Shown here: positions 33,830 through 42,923 of the stretch, in pieces
Layout of the letters: every line of letters starts with the position of its first letter
How positions within the stretch are numbered: position 1 is the first letter of the stretch
Assembly (NCBI GenBank): GCA_900752785.1
Contig: CAADWP010000077.1
Location: 1 to 57,997, forward strand
Length of the DNA stretch: 57,997 nt
Direction of reading: 5' to 3'
DNA from: an uncultured Ruminococcus sp.
Lineage (GTDB): Bacteria > Bacillota > Clostridia > Oscillospirales > Ruminococcaceae
Program-made: the position numbers and the translations under genes
The notes under the pieces: model-generated
Databases searched by the model: none
Seen by the model: only the letters and a program-made list of their open reading frames with translations
What the model was told of the DNA's origin: nothing

Positions 33830-33848
33830 CGGGAAGCAGAGCTTCCCG
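33830..33848. other. Hairpin between the YfhO-type gene and the NUDIX gene
   Basis: Perfect 8-bp stem CGGGAAGC/GCTTCCCG with an AGA loop, directly after the stop codon. No T-run follows on the plus strand. On the minus strand it is followed by CATTATTTTT, so it would be a better terminator for antisense transcription. Confidence 0.5.
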
Positions 33849-33866
33849 AAGAAAGGATATATTCAT

Positions 33867-34403
33867 ATGCATCTGCACGAAAAAACCTTGACAAGCGAAG
33901 TCATATACAGCGGTCCGATCTTTACGATCACTCACGATACCGCCGAGCTCGAGGACGGCGGCACAGCCGTAAGGGACGTTCTTCATCATCACGGCGGTGT
34001 TTGCGTTATCCCTATTACCGACAACAACGAAATTTATCTTGTAAAACAATTTCGTTATCCATTTGCCTGCGTTACGCGCGAAGTCCCGGCAGGAAAGCTT
34101 GAAAAGGGCGAAAACCACAGCGAATGCGGAAAAAGAGAGCTTCTTGAAGAAACCGGATGCGTTTGTTCGGAATATATATATCTTGGCGAAATGCTCCCGA
34201 CTCCCGCATATAACTCGGAGGTCACATATATGTACCTCGCCAGAGGACTCGAGCTTGACAAGCAAAGGCTCGACAAGGACGAATTCCTCGACGTGGAAAA
34301 GCTCCCTCTCTCCGAAGCCGTAAAGCTCGTTATGGAGGGAAAGCTGCGCGACGGAAAAACTCAGATCGCTATCCTTAAAGCTGCAAGGATACTCGGAGTC
34401 TGA
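33867..34403 (+). CDS. NUDIX hydrolase, ADP-ribose pyrophosphatase-like
   Basis: 178 residues with a complete NUDIX box, Gx5Ex7REUxEExGU ('GKLEKGENHSECGKRELLEETGC', described here in parts: Gly, Glu, then RELLEETG). The N-terminal 'HHHGGVCVIPITDNNEIYLVKQFRYP' block is typical of the ADP-ribose diphosphatase branch (NudF-like), which hydrolyses ADP-ribose to AMP and ribose-5-phosphate. AAAGGA lies nine bases upstream of the ATG. It converges with spoVG; the two stop codons abut with no space. Confidence 0.88.
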   Translation: MHLHEKTLTSEVIYSGPIFTITHDTAELEDGGTAVRDVLHHHGGVCVIPITDNNEIYLVKQFRYPFACVTREVPAGKLEKGENHSECGKRELLEETGCVCSEYIYLGEMLPTPAYNSEVTYMYLARGLELDKQRLDKDEFLDVEKLPLSEAVKLVMEGKLRDGKTQIAILKAARILGV

Positions 34404-34691
34404 TTATAAATCGGAAGCTTCTTCGGCTTCAATAACGGCAAGCTGTTTTTGGTATGCTTCAAGTATACATTCCTCAAACATTTTCCTTGCCGACGCCGAA
34501 ACAGGATGAACAATATCGCGGAATACTCCGTTTTCATCCTTTCTGCTCGGCATTGCCGCAAAAAGCCTCTCGTCGCCTTCTACGATCTTTATGTCGTGAA
34601 CGGCGAGCGCGTCGTCGATCGTAACCGATACCACTGCGCGAAGCCTTCCCTCCGACATGATTCTTCTGATTTTTACATCTGTTATCTCCAT
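34404..34691 (-). CDS. spoVG: SpoVG
   Basis: 95 residues: 'MEITDVKIRRIMSEGRLRAVVSVTIDDALAVHDIKIVEG' then 'FAAMPSRKDENGVFRDIVHPVSA', the near-invariant SpoVG fold. SpoVG is a small DNA/RNA-binding regulator; in Bacillus it affects asymmetric septation and cortex formation and is under SigH control. No clear SigH promoter was recognised upstream. CAGGAGGTAATTTT precedes the ATG. It is divergent from murC. Confidence 0.95.
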   Translation of the reverse strand: MEITDVKIRRIMSEGRLRAVVSVTIDDALAVHDIKIVEGDERLFAAMPSRKDENGVFRDIVHPVSASARKMFEECILEAYQKQLAVIEAEEASDL

Positions 34692-34783
34692 AAAATTACC
34701 TCCTGAGATGTCTTACATGGATATATTTGCCGTTTTTGCGTAAAATATACATACAAACCCAAATTAAAGAAAGGTGATCGTTT

Positions 34784-36208
34784 TTGGATAAAAATATTTT
34801 AAAAAATAAAAAGCATATTCATTTTATAGGTATCGGAGGCTCGGGGATGTACCCTCTTGCTCAGATACTGCACTCCAAAGGCTATTTCATCACAGGCTCG
34901 GACAACAATGAGACCGAAACGCTTGACGCCGTAAGAAAAATGGGAATTACCGTTTTTATCGGTCAAAAAGCCGAAAACATAAGCGGCGCTGATCTTATTG
35001 TTCATACTGCCGCGATCATGGAGGATAATCCGGAGCTTATGGCTGCAAGAGCCAGCGGCGTACCTGTTCTTGAACGAGCAGATATCCTCGGAATAATCAC
35101 CGGAAGCTATGAAAATGCCGTATGCGTTTCGGGTACTCACGGAAAAACTACGGCTACATCAATGATAACTCAGATACTTTTTACTGCCGGAGTCGACCTC
35201 TCCGCTTATATCGGCGGAAAGCTTCCCTGCATCGGCGGAAGCGGAATTGCCGGAAAAAGCGACATTCTCGTATGCGAATCATGCGAGTTTGAAGATCATT
35301 ACCTTAAACTTTTTCCCGATATTTCAGTAATACTAAATATTGACGCCGATCATCTTGATTACTTCGGAACTCTTGAAAATATTATAAGCTCATTTAGAAA
35401 ATTTGCAGAAAACACCTCGAAGCTCCTCATTGTCAATGCTTCGGACGAAAATACGATGAAAGCGGTCACAGGACTCGATAAACCGATAGTTACCTTCGGT
35501 ATGGACAGCTCCTGCGATTACTATCCTGAAAATATCCGCCGCGAAAACGGTTTGATAACAACCTTTGACGCTATGCATAAGGGCAAATTACTCGGCAGCA
35601 TTACCCTCCATGTTGCCGGAATCCATAACGTTCTTAACGCTGTTGCCGCAGCGGCTGTTTCAAACGAACTTAAAATCGACTTTTCTGCGGTAAAGAAAGG
35701 ACTTGATGAATTTCGCGGAGCTAAGCGCCGTTTTGAAAAGCTCGGATGCGTAAACGGCATTACTTTCGTTGACGATTACGCTCACCACCCTACTGAGCTT
35801 GAAGCTGTTCTGAAAGCCGCTATGGAAATGAATTTCCGAAAGGTATGGGCGGTCTTTCAGCCGTTTACATTCTCGCGTACAAAGCTTTTACTTGACGATT
35901 TCGCAAGAGTTCTTGCGATCCCCGATTGCGCCGTTCTTACAGACATCATGGGCAGCAGAGAAAAAAATACCTACGGTATCTTCACCCGTCATCTTGCTGA
36001 AAAGATTCCCGGATGCGTATGGTTCAAACAGGATGAATCGGCAGAATGGACAGATGAGCGCAAAAATTCCAACTTTGCCCAGATCTGCGATTATATCTGT
36101 GAAAATGCCGCAGAGGGAGATCTGGTAATTTCTCTCGGCTGCGGCGATGCATATAAAATTTCAAAAATGATAATAAAAAAGCTCTCAAAGGAGGATTCTT
36201 ATGCTTAA
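34784..36208 (+). CDS. murC: UDP-N-acetylmuramate-L-alanine ligase MurC
   Basis: 474 residues starting at a TTG (34784) with AAAGGTGA seven bases upstream. 'IHFIGIGGSGMYPLAQIL' dinucleotide-type loop, ATP loop 'VSGTHGKTTATSMITQIL' and 'FVDDYAHHPTELEAVL' are all present. It adds L-alanine to UDP-MurNAc in the cytoplasm. It lies outside dcw and overlaps lexA by 8 bp, an uncommon neighbour. Confidence 0.95.
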   Translation: MDKNILKNKKHIHFIGIGGSGMYPLAQILHSKGYFITGSDNNETETLDAVRKMGITVFIGQKAENISGADLIVHTAAIMEDNPELMAARASGVPVLERADILGIITGSYENAVCVSGTHGKTTATSMITQILFTAGVDLSAYIGGKLPCIGGSGIAGKSDILVCESCEFEDHYLKLFPDISVILNIDADHLDYFGTLENIISSFRKFAENTSKLLIVNASDENTMKAVTGLDKPIVTFGMDSSCDYYPENIRRENGLITTFDAMHKGKLLGSITLHVAGIHNVLNAVAAAAVSNELKIDFSAVKKGLDEFRGAKRRFEKLGCVNGITFVDDYAHHPTELEAVLKAAMEMNFRKVWAVFQPFTFSRTKLLLDDFARVLAIPDCAVLTDIMGSREKNTYGIFTRHLAEKIPGCVWFKQDESAEWTDERKNSNFAQICDYICENAAEGDLVISLGCGDAYKISKMIIKKLSKEDSYA

Positions 36209-36782
36209 CGACAAGGAAACCGCTGTATTCAACTATATAAAATGCCGCCTCAGCGACGGTATATCGCCCTCAGTCAGAGAAATCATGAACGAAATGGGTT
36301 TTAAATCCACATCCACTGCTCACAGGTACATCGAATCGCTTGTAAACAAAGGTCTGATCGAAAAGACGGGCAACCTGAACCGCACGCTGAGACTTCCGCA
36401 CAGCGCTATCACCTCTGTTCCCGTGATCGGCACGGTTACTGCCGGTCAGCCGATTACTGCCTTTGAAGACATTACCGGATATATCGGCTTTGAAGCTCAG
36501 GGACACGAGGCTCAAGATCTGTTCGCTTTGAAAATACGCGGAGAAAGTATGATAAACGCCGGTATTCTTGACGGCGATATCGTTATCGTAAAGCGTGACG
36601 CATATGCCGAAAACGGCGACATTGTAGTTGCCTTTATTGACCGAGAGGAAGCTACTGTCAAAAGATTTTACAAGGAAAACGGTCATTTCCGTCTCCAGCC
36701 CGAAAATGACTCCATGGAACCGATCATTCTCAGCGAGGTCGAAATACTTGGCAAAGTTATAGGTCTTAAAAGATATTATTAA
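36201..36782 (+). CDS. lexA: LexA repressor
   Basis: 193 residues: winged HTH (about 1-65; 'SPSVREIMNEMGFKSTSTAHRYIESLVNKGLI'), cleavage site Ala-Gly in 'GTVTAGQPITA' (about residue 79) and S24 peptidase dyad with Ser in 'RGESMINAGI' and Lys in 'EEATVKRFYK'. RecA-stimulated self-cleavage would derepress the SOS regulon. It starts inside the end of murC with a strong AGGAGG site, so it is translationally linked to it. I found no GAAC-N4-GTTC box in the nearby upstream DNA. Confidence 0.93.
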   Translation: MLNDKETAVFNYIKCRLSDGISPSVREIMNEMGFKSTSTAHRYIESLVNKGLIEKTGNLNRTLRLPHSAITSVPVIGTVTAGQPITAFEDITGYIGFEAQGHEAQDLFALKIRGESMINAGILDGDIVIVKRDAYAENGDIVVAFIDREEATVKRFYKENGHFRLQPENDSMEPIILSEVEILGKVIGLKRYY

Positions 36783-36926
36783 AATATTCTTATGTTTTAA
36801 TGAACAGAAAATTTGTATGAAGAATTTTCAATAGTGTGGAGTATATATCCGCCTGTCAAAGAACAGCTTAAATTATGTGCAACCTGACGGTATATGAGAT
36901 TAAAATAAAAAAAATCAAAAAAACAC

Positions 36927-36955
36927 TTCCATATTCCGAAAAAATGTTGTATAAT
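36927..36955 (+). promoter_or_regulatory. Promoter upstream of zapA
   Basis: TTCCAT (36927-36932), 17-bp spacer, perfect TATAAT (36950-36955); a second TATAAT lies at 36966-36971. The preceding stretch after lexA (36783-36926) holds a GAAAATT/AATTTTC hairpin (about 36808-36831) and AT-rich DNA without an ORF. Confidence 0.65.
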
Positions 36956-36998
36956 TTAGAGTGGTGTATAATTTTTTCCACGGAAAGGAATTAACAAA

Positions 36999-37364
36999 AT
37001 GCTTAATGATGTTAAAGTAATTATCTGCGGCAAGGAATATAAGCTAAAGACCTCCGAATCTCCCAATTACGTTTTTACGCTGGCTCGCGCTCTCGAGTCA
37101 AAGATCAACGAGATCATGAATTCAGGCAGCGGTTCTTCCCCCTATACAGCCTCTATCATGGTAGCCCTTTCACTCCTTGACGACCTCAACAAAGCAAATC
37201 AGCGTCTGGATAATATCCGTACCCAAACAAAGGAATACGTTGACGAGGCAGGCAAAAACCGTATTGAAAAGGACGCAGCTCAAAAAGAAATCGAGGTGCT
37301 CAGATCAAAGATCGTTCAGCTTGAAAATATGGTAAAGCTTCGTCAGTTAAAGGACAGCATCTGA
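36999..37364 (+). CDS. zapA: Cell division protein ZapA
   Basis: 121 residues: N-terminal 'DVKVIICGKEYKLKTSESPNYVFTLARALESKINEIM', the ZapA globular head, then a C-terminal coiled coil (about 55-118). ZapA tetramers bundle FtsZ filaments. AAAGGAATTAACAAA precedes the ATG. Its TGA overlaps the ATG of the U32 gene (TGATG), so the two are co-translated, a pairing common in clostridia. Confidence 0.9.
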   Translation: MLNDVKVIICGKEYKLKTSESPNYVFTLARALESKINEIMNSGSGSSPYTASIMVALSLLDDLNKANQRLDNIRTQTKEYVDEAGKNRIEKDAAQKEIEVLRSKIVQLENMVKLRQLKDSI

Positions 37365-39400
37365 TGAAGCATCAGGAGATACTCGCTCCGGCAGGAAGCA
37401 TGGAGACCCTCTGTGCCGTACTGAGATCAGGAGCAGACGCTGTCTATCTCGGCGGCAAGAAATACTCAGCCAGAAACAGCGCTTCAAATTTCTCCGAACA
37501 AGAACTTGCCGACGCTGCCTCGCTTTGCCATAAATACGGAGCAAAGCTCTATCTTGCCGTAAATACATTGATTTCGGACGAAGAAGCTGCCGATTTCTGT
37601 GATTACATAAAATACGCTGCCTCTGTCGGTACGGACGCTTTTATTGTTCAGGACTGGGGAGCCGCTATGCTTATCCGCCGATGCGTTCCTGATTCCGTAC
37701 TTCACGCCTCAACGCAGATGTCGCTTCATACCGCTTCCGGCGCAAGTCTGATGAAAAAGCTTGGCTATGCAAGGATCGTCCCCGCAAGGGAACTATGCCG
37801 CAGCACAATTGCAAAGATCTGCGCTGAAGGAATCGAAACCGAAATCTTCGTTCACGGCGCGCTTTGTATGTCTGTCTCGGGGCAATGTTATATGTCAGCC
37901 ATGATCGGCTCGCGTTCCGCAAATCGCGGACGCTGCGGACAAGCCTGCCGTCTGCCCTTTTCGGCTGTCGGCAATAAAGATGTCTGCGCTCTTTCTTTAA
38001 AGGACTTGTCATTGCTTCCCCAAATCGGCGAAATTACAGAAATTGGAGCAGACTCATTGAAAATCGAGGGCAGAATGAAACGTCCCGAATATTCCGCCTC
38101 CGCTGTCAATGAGCTGAAAAAAGCTCTCAGCGGTAAAGAACCGGATATGAACCTCCTTAAAGGCGTATTTTCACGGAGCGGCTTTACTGACGGCTATTTT
38201 TCGGGAAAACGAGATAAAATGTTCGGCATTCGTGAAAAAGAGGACGTCGTTGCCGCTCGTGAGCTTATCCCCGCTATACACGACCTCTATCGCTTCGAGA
38301 GAAAATGTGCAGATATTGATTTTCATGCTGTAATACAAGCAGATTCGCCTATCAGAATAACCGCTGTCTGTGGAAGCTTCTCGGCAACCGTGGAATCTGA
38401 ACCTCCCGAAAAGGCGAAAAATCGTCCCATGAACGCTGAAATGCTGAAAAAGCAGCTTTCAAGGCTCGGCGACACTATTTTTAAGCTCGGAAAGGTCACT
38501 GCCGATATTGGCGACGAACTTATTGTCACTGCAAGCCGACTCAACAGCCTGCGCCGCGAGCTTACCGATAAGCTGACCGAACTTATAATTCACAATAATA
38601 CTCCGCATTATAAAATTACAGACTATGCCCCGCAGCTTCCCGACAACTGCAATATGAAAAGAAACGGCAGGCGTCCAATACGCACCTTTTGCCGCAATAT
38701 CGCTCAAGCAAGAGCGGCAGCAGAACTTTCCGAGCACATTATCCTGCCCCTTGAACTTATAAACAGGTCGGTAATCGAAGAATTTGGCGCCGAAAAGCTC
38801 ATTATTTCACCGCCGCGGTTTATTTCCGATGAGGAGATGCTTATTTCCCACTTCAGTGACATAAAAAAACTTGGCGTATCACGGATCTTATGCCATACGC
38901 CCGACTGCATCGCCATAGGAAGAAAGCTCGGCTTTAAGCTTCACGGAAACTTTTCGCTGAACGCCTATAATTCCTACAGTATTGACGCGCTCAAAAAGCT
39001 TGGGCTTGAAGACTGCATCGTTTCTTTTGAAGCGAAAATTTCACAGATTAATGCAATGAAACCGGCAATGCCGATCGGAGCGATGATTTACGGCAGACCT
39101 CCTCTTATGCTGACGAGAAACTGCCCAATAAAAAACGAGGTTGGCTGCCAAAGCTGCACAAAACGTCTTGTTGACAGAACAGGACGAGCTTTCCCGGTTA
39201 TCTGCGGCAGGGAATATACCGAAATTCTCAATTCCGACTGTATCGCCATGACCGACAGACTCAACGAATTCAAATCCGTCGAATTCTTCGCAGTTATGCT
39301 CCATGACGAAACGCCAGAACAGACGGAACTCATACTCAGCGGTAATAATTTTTCCGGAAAAGGCTTTACACACGGACTTTACTACCGCGGGATCTACTGA
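37364..39400 (+). CDS. U32 family peptidase-like protein (RlhA/TrhP-type)
   Basis: 678 residues. The N-terminal U32 domain starts 'EILAPAGSMETLCAVLRSGADAVYLGG' and has the signature 'EIFVHGALCMSVSGQCYMSA' followed by 'NRGRCGQACRLPF' (Cys ligands, Fe-S type). A C-terminal second half contains 'ISPPRFISDEEM' and another Cys cluster ('CPIKNEVGCQSCTKRLVDR'). Characterised relatives (RlhA, TrhP, TrhO-like systems) hydroxylate RNA bases using prephenate rather than act as proteases. Either RNA hydroxylation or peptidase activity is possible; I favour the former. Confidence 0.88.
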   Translation: MKHQEILAPAGSMETLCAVLRSGADAVYLGGKKYSARNSASNFSEQELADAASLCHKYGAKLYLAVNTLISDEEAADFCDYIKYAASVGTDAFIVQDWGAAMLIRRCVPDSVLHASTQMSLHTASGASLMKKLGYARIVPARELCRSTIAKICAEGIETEIFVHGALCMSVSGQCYMSAMIGSRSANRGRCGQACRLPFSAVGNKDVCALSLKDLSLLPQIGEITEIGADSLKIEGRMKRPEYSASAVNELKKALSGKEPDMNLLKGVFSRSGFTDGYFSGKRDKMFGIREKEDVVAARELIPAIHDLYRFERKCADIDFHAVIQADSPIRITAVCGSFSATVESEPPEKAKNRPMNAEMLKKQLSRLGDTIFKLGKVTADIGDELIVTASRLNSLRRELTDKLTELIIHNNTPHYKITDYAPQLPDNCNMKRNGRRPIRTFCRNIAQARAAAELSEHIILPLELINRSVIEEFGAEKLIISPPRFISDEEMLISHFSDIKKLGVSRILCHTPDCIAIGRKLGFKLHGNFSLNAYNSYSIDALKKLGLEDCIVSFEAKISQINAMKPAMPIGAMIYGRPPLMLTRNCPIKNEVGCQSCTKRLVDRTGRAFPVICGREYTEILNSDCIAMTDRLNEFKSVEFFAVMLHDETPEQTELILSGNNFSGKGFTHGLYYRGIY

Positions 39401-39417
39401 TAAAACAGGAGCTTCAA

Positions 39418-39864
39418 ATGAAAATAACTTTTCAAAAACTTAACGAAAAAGCCATTATTCCGTCACGCGCAACGCCGGGAAGCGCCGGATTGGACATTTA
39501 TGCCTGTCTTAATGAGGATACTGTCATTCTTCCGGAAGAGATAAAAATTATTCCTACGGGACTTAAATCTATGACAGACAGAAACGATGTAGCATTGCTT
39601 ATTTATCCTCGATCCGGACTTTCTTCTAAATTCGGCGTTACGCTTGCAAACTGCGTTGGCGTAGTCGACAGCGATTATCGCGGCGAGTGGATGATTCCGC
39701 TGATAAATAACGGAAGATCGCCGTTTACTGTTGAACACGGCATGAGAATAGCTCAGCTTATTCCGACTGCCATTATAATACCGGAAGTAGAGGTCAGCGA
39801 CGCTCTCTCCGAAACAGAAAGAGGAGAGCACGGTTTTGGCTCATCCGGACTATTAAATAAATAA
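39418..39864 (+). CDS. dut: dUTP diphosphatase
   Basis: 148 residues with all five trimeric-dUTPase motifs: 'TPGSAGLDIYA', 'YPRSGLSSKFG', 'GVVDSDYRGEW', 'GMRIAQLIP' and 'ERGEHGFGSSG'. It converts dUTP to dUMP and diphosphate, preventing uracil in DNA. AGGAG lies six bases before the ATG; the gene follows the U32 gene by 17 bp. Confidence 0.95.
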   Translation: MKITFQKLNEKAIIPSRATPGSAGLDIYACLNEDTVILPEEIKIIPTGLKSMTDRNDVALLIYPRSGLSSKFGVTLANCVGVVDSDYRGEWMIPLINNGRSPFTVEHGMRIAQLIPTAIIIPEVEVSDALSETERGEHGFGSSGLLNK

Positions 39865-39903
39865 TACTAAAAATCGCCGCATTGCGGCAGAACGGAGACA
39901 AAA

Positions 39904-40167
39904 ATGAAAAAAACTCTTTATATGCTTGTGCTAATTATTTCTGCTATCTTTTTTGGCGACCTTATCGGAGGAGTTGCCGGAGGTGTTTTTAAATGGCTCG
40001 GTTATTCCAAATCTTTTACATTTAACCCGGGAACATTTATTGATTCGGAAGTATTCAAGCTTACTTTTGGTATTTTTATAAGCTTCAACGTCTGTCAGGT
40101 TCTGTTCGTACTTACCGCATTCTTCATATATTATAAAACTGCGCCTAAGCTTATTGCCGGAAAATAA
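39904..40167 (+). CDS. DUF4321-type small membrane protein
   Basis: 87 residues with two membrane helices (about 5-28 and 55-80) separated by 'GYSKSFTFNPGTFIDSEVFKLTFG', the typical DUF4321 pattern. Such genes lie next to mreB or maf in many clostridia, so a role in envelope growth is possible but unproven. GGAGACAAAA precedes the ATG. Confidence 0.75.
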   Translation: MKKTLYMLVLIISAIFFGDLIGGVAGGVFKWLGYSKSFTFNPGTFIDSEVFKLTFGIFISFNVCQVLFVLTAFFIYYKTAPKLIAGK

Positions 40168-40199
40168 TTATAGTGAACGAAAATAAATTTGCCGTTTAT

Positions 40200-40372
40200 T
40201 ATACTAAACACTATTGCAGATTGCGCAATAGATGTCGAGAAAGCACTGTATAGATGAAAGCATGCTGCCGCACCCCAAGAGCACTTCCGTTGGTCGTATG
40301 GTGACGATGACAACGCAGTTATGTTCATAGTTTGCCGACAGATATACGTGATTTATAATAGCGTTTAGTATA
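40200..40372. repeat. Dispersed element, B-type copy, related to the A elements
   Basis: 173 bp with a 16-bp inverted repeat (TATACTAAACACTATT, 40200-40215, with 40357-40372; one mismatch). It shares 16 of 17 bases at 40272-40288 with the window start (51-67). It also contains TCGTATGG (40294-40301) and AACGCAG (40312-40318) in the same order and near-same spacing as the A copies, preceded by CCAAGA. The stem ATGAA..CAT..CTG pairs around the core. It separates the DUF4321 gene from mreB. Confidence 0.65.
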
Positions 40373-40418
40373 TAAATTGCATAAAAATACATACCAGAAT
40401 TTGTTAAGGAGCTGCTTA

Positions 40419-41435
40419 ATGTTTACTAAAGATATTGGAATTGACCTGGGCACCGCAAATACCCTTGTATATATGCGAGGCAAAGGAATTATAATAAGAG
40501 AGCCGTCTGTTGTTGCAGTAAATACACGAACAGACAAAACACGCTATGTGGGCAAGGAAGCAAAGGATGTCATAGGAAGAACGCCCGGTTCGATCGTTGC
40601 CGTAAGACCGCTGAAAAACGGCGTTATAGCCGATTTTGATATAAGCATTACCATGCTTCAGGAATTTATCCGAAAGGCTCTCAAGGGTACAATATTTACA
40701 AAAGCAAATGTAATTATATGCATTCCCTCAGGCGTTACGCCCGTGGAAAGGCGTGCCGTAAGAGAAGCCTGCAAAAAAGCAGGTGCAAATAATGTTCTTA
40801 TAATCGAGGAGCCTATGGCTGCCGCTATTGGCGCAGGCCTTCCCACAAATTCTCCTGCCGGAAGCATGGTTGTTGATATAGGCGGAGGTACAAGCGAGGT
40901 CGCCGTTATATCAATGGGAGGCATCGTTGCCGCAAGATCGGTACGCTGCGCGGGAGATGAATTTGATAACGCTATTATTAACTTTATAAAGAAAAAATAT
41001 AACCTCCTTATCGGAGAAAGATCGGCTGAGAGCGTAAAGCTTGAAATCGGATCGGCATTTCCCAGCGAAAAAGAAACGACTATGGAGATCAAGGGAAGAA
41101 ATCTTCTTAACGGTCTTCCTGAAAATATAACCGTAAACTCTGCCGAGATCCGCGACGCTCTCGTCGAACCGCTTTCAAGGGTCATTGACGCGATAAAATC
41201 TACTCTTGAGGAAACTCCGCCGGAGCTTTCAGCCGACATTATAGACCACGGCATCACTCTTACAGGCGGAGGCGCACTGCTTAGAGGCCTTGACAGGCTC
41301 ATTAACCGCGAAACAGGTATGCCGGTTTATATTGCCGAGTATCCTCTCGACTGCGTTGCCGAGGGTACAGGCAGAATTCTTGAAAATATAAGCGATTATC
41401 AGGACGCCCTCACCGAAAATATCAAATACTATTAA
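40419..41435 (+). CDS. mreB: Rod-shape determining actin homologue MreB
   Basis: 338 residues from the ATG at 40419 (AAGGAG seven bases upstream); the frame opens earlier, at 40377, inside the repeat flank. It starts '[20 protein letters not shown]' (phosphate-1 loop), with '[20 protein letters not shown]' (phosphate-2) and '[18 protein letters not shown]' (adenosine loop). MreB filaments guide lateral wall synthesis with MreC, MreD and PBP2, which follow in order. Confidence 0.96.
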   Translation: MFTKDIGIDLGTANTLVYMRGKGIIIREPSVVAVNTRTDKTRYVGKEAKDVIGRTPGSIVAVRPLKNGVIADFDISITMLQEFIRKALKGTIFTKANVIICIPSGVTPVERRAVREACKKAGANNVLIIEEPMAAAIGAGLPTNSPAGSMVVDIGGGTSEVAVISMGGIVAARSVRCAGDEFDNAIINFIKKKYNLLIGERSAESVKLEIGSAFPSEKETTMEIKGRNLLNGLPENITVNSAEIRDALVEPLSRVIDAIKSTLEETPPELSADIIDHGITLTGGGALLRGLDRLINRETGMPVYIAEYPLDCVAEGTGRILENISDYQDALTENIKYY

Positions 41436-41445
41436 GGAGGGCGTC

Positions 41446-42309
41446 ATGCGTGAATTCTTAAAAAGCACCAGATTCAAAATTCTGCTCGCTTTTCTTGCTT
41501 TCCTTATAGGTATCATGATCTATGCCGTAACCAAGGGCGGCTATTCGGTGTCAGGATCGTCTTTCATCAATACTGTCACAAAGCCTTTCCGAAAGATCTC
41601 AAACAGTATAGGAATGGGTATTGAGAAAAGACTGGATATAATATCCGGCTCCGATGAATATTACGAGGAGAATCAGCTTCTTAAAAAAGAGATCAGCGAC
41701 CTTAAAAAGCAGCTGACCGATTACGACGCTCTTAAAGCAGAATGCGAAGAGCTGCGAAAATTTGTCACTATCAAGGAAAAACATGAGGATTATGTTCTCT
41801 CTCAGCCCTGCGACGTTATCGGCTATGTGACCAACGATCCGTTCCGTTCTTTCACTATTGATAAAGGTTCTGCCGACGGCATCATGCCTGATTGCCCGGT
41901 CGTGACTTCCGAAGGGCTTATTGGTATCACAATTGAAGTCTCTGAGCACGTTTCTACTGTAAGAACGCTCCTCTCCCCCGACCTTTCAATCGCTGCGGTT
42001 TGTTCTTCCTCAATTGCAGATTACGGTATTATCGAGGGAACAATACTTTCAGCCGAAAACGGTTGTACACGGCTCAATCATATCAGTCCCAAACATAAGC
42101 TCAAAGTCGGCGATCTTATAATAACCTCCGGATCAAGCGGACTTGTACCCAAGGATTATCCTATAGGCACTATAAAAAATATTGATTTCGACTCTAACGG
42201 TCTTTCTGTAATTGCAGAAATAGAGCCGTGCGCCGATATTACCAGACTTACTTCGGTCATTGTTATAACCGATTTCAGCGGAAAGAAGAATGGTGACGAT
42301 GAGGATTAA
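41446..42309 (+). CDS. mreC: Rod-shape determining protein MreC
   Basis: 287 residues: short cytoplasmic start, one membrane segment (about 10-28), a coiled coil (about 65-105, 'YYEENQLLKKEISDLKKQL') and the two MreC beta barrels (about 115-275; 'DPFRSFTIDKGSADGIMPDCPV', 'LKVGDLIITSGSSGLVPKDYPIG'). It links MreB filaments with the PBP2 complex. AAGGAGGGCGTC precedes the ATG. Confidence 0.94.
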   Translation: MREFLKSTRFKILLAFLAFLIGIMIYAVTKGGYSVSGSSFINTVTKPFRKISNSIGMGIEKRLDIISGSDEYYEENQLLKKEISDLKKQLTDYDALKAECEELRKFVTIKEKHEDYVLSQPCDVIGYVTNDPFRSFTIDKGSADGIMPDCPVVTSEGLIGITIEVSEHVSTVRTLLSPDLSIAAVCSSSIADYGIIEGTILSAENGCTRLNHISPKHKLKVGDLIITSGSSGLVPKDYPIGTIKNIDFDSNGLSVIAEIEPCADITRLTSVIVITDFSGKKNGDDED

Positions 42310-42871
42310 AGCTACGCGGGAACAGCGGATCCTCTATATCAAAACAGCGATACGCTGGATCCTTTACTATTTTCTGATTTTTTTCAGCTTTATTATTATG
42401 ACCGCCGGGACATGGTTTAAACCTATACTGCTGCTTCCGATCGCGATTTCAATTTCTATCAACAATAATCAGTATGCTTCGGTTTTTACAGGCGCGATGT
42501 GCGGATTTTTGATAGATATAAGCTGCGGAAAGCTTTTCGGCTACAATGCGGTTCTGCTGTCTTTTTTTTGCATATTGACCTCGTTGATATTTGAGCTTTA
42601 TCTCAAGCACAAATTTTTCAACTATCTTGCAATAACAACAGCAGCATCCTATATTCAGTGTCTTTTGGACTATAAATTTTATTATCAGATATGGGGATAT
42701 GAAAACGTTGAACGCATCTTTGTCAGCGTAACGCTGAAGGTTTGGATATATACCGTCATATCTTCCATCTTTATATATTTCATATTTAAAATTATAAATC
42801 ATTTCCTCATGCCTAAAACACATTTTACCATTGAGGAAACGATATCTTCAAGGAATCAACAAAATAATTAA
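42290..42871 (+). CDS. mreD: Rod-shape determining protein MreD
   Basis: 193 residues with five or six hydrophobic helices and the typical Asn-rich loop ('SINNNQYASVFTGAMCGFLIDI'). It overlaps mreC by 20 bp; the ATG at 42290 or the one at 42299 could be used. MreD membrane proteins diverge strongly, so the call rests on topology and position between mreC and the PBP2 gene. Confidence 0.9.
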   Translation: MVTMRIKATREQRILYIKTAIRWILYYFLIFFSFIIMTAGTWFKPILLLPIAISISINNNQYASVFTGAMCGFLIDISCGKLFGYNAVLLSFFCILTSLIFELYLKHKFFNYLAITTAASYIQCLLDYKFYYQIWGYENVERIFVSVTLKVWIYTVISSIFIYFIFKIINHFLMPKTHFTIEETISSRNQQNN

Positions 42872-42923
42872 ACGCCCACTATAAATACAGGTTCTAAACC
42901 GATACGGCTTTTAAGGAGAACAA

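Noticed and set aside
34700..34784. LexA operator (GAAC-N4-GTTC type) upstream of murC-lexA
   Set aside because: Searched by eye and not found.
36840..36900. CGCCTGTCAA(A)GAA resembling the start of the window-edge repeat, with a weak flanking inverted repeat
   Set aside because: Only about a dozen bases match and none of the conserved core motifs follow; chance cannot be excluded.
40658..41302. Antisense 214-codon frame within mreB
   Set aside because: Long only because of mreB codon bias; low-complexity Ser/Ile/Pro product and no ribosome site.
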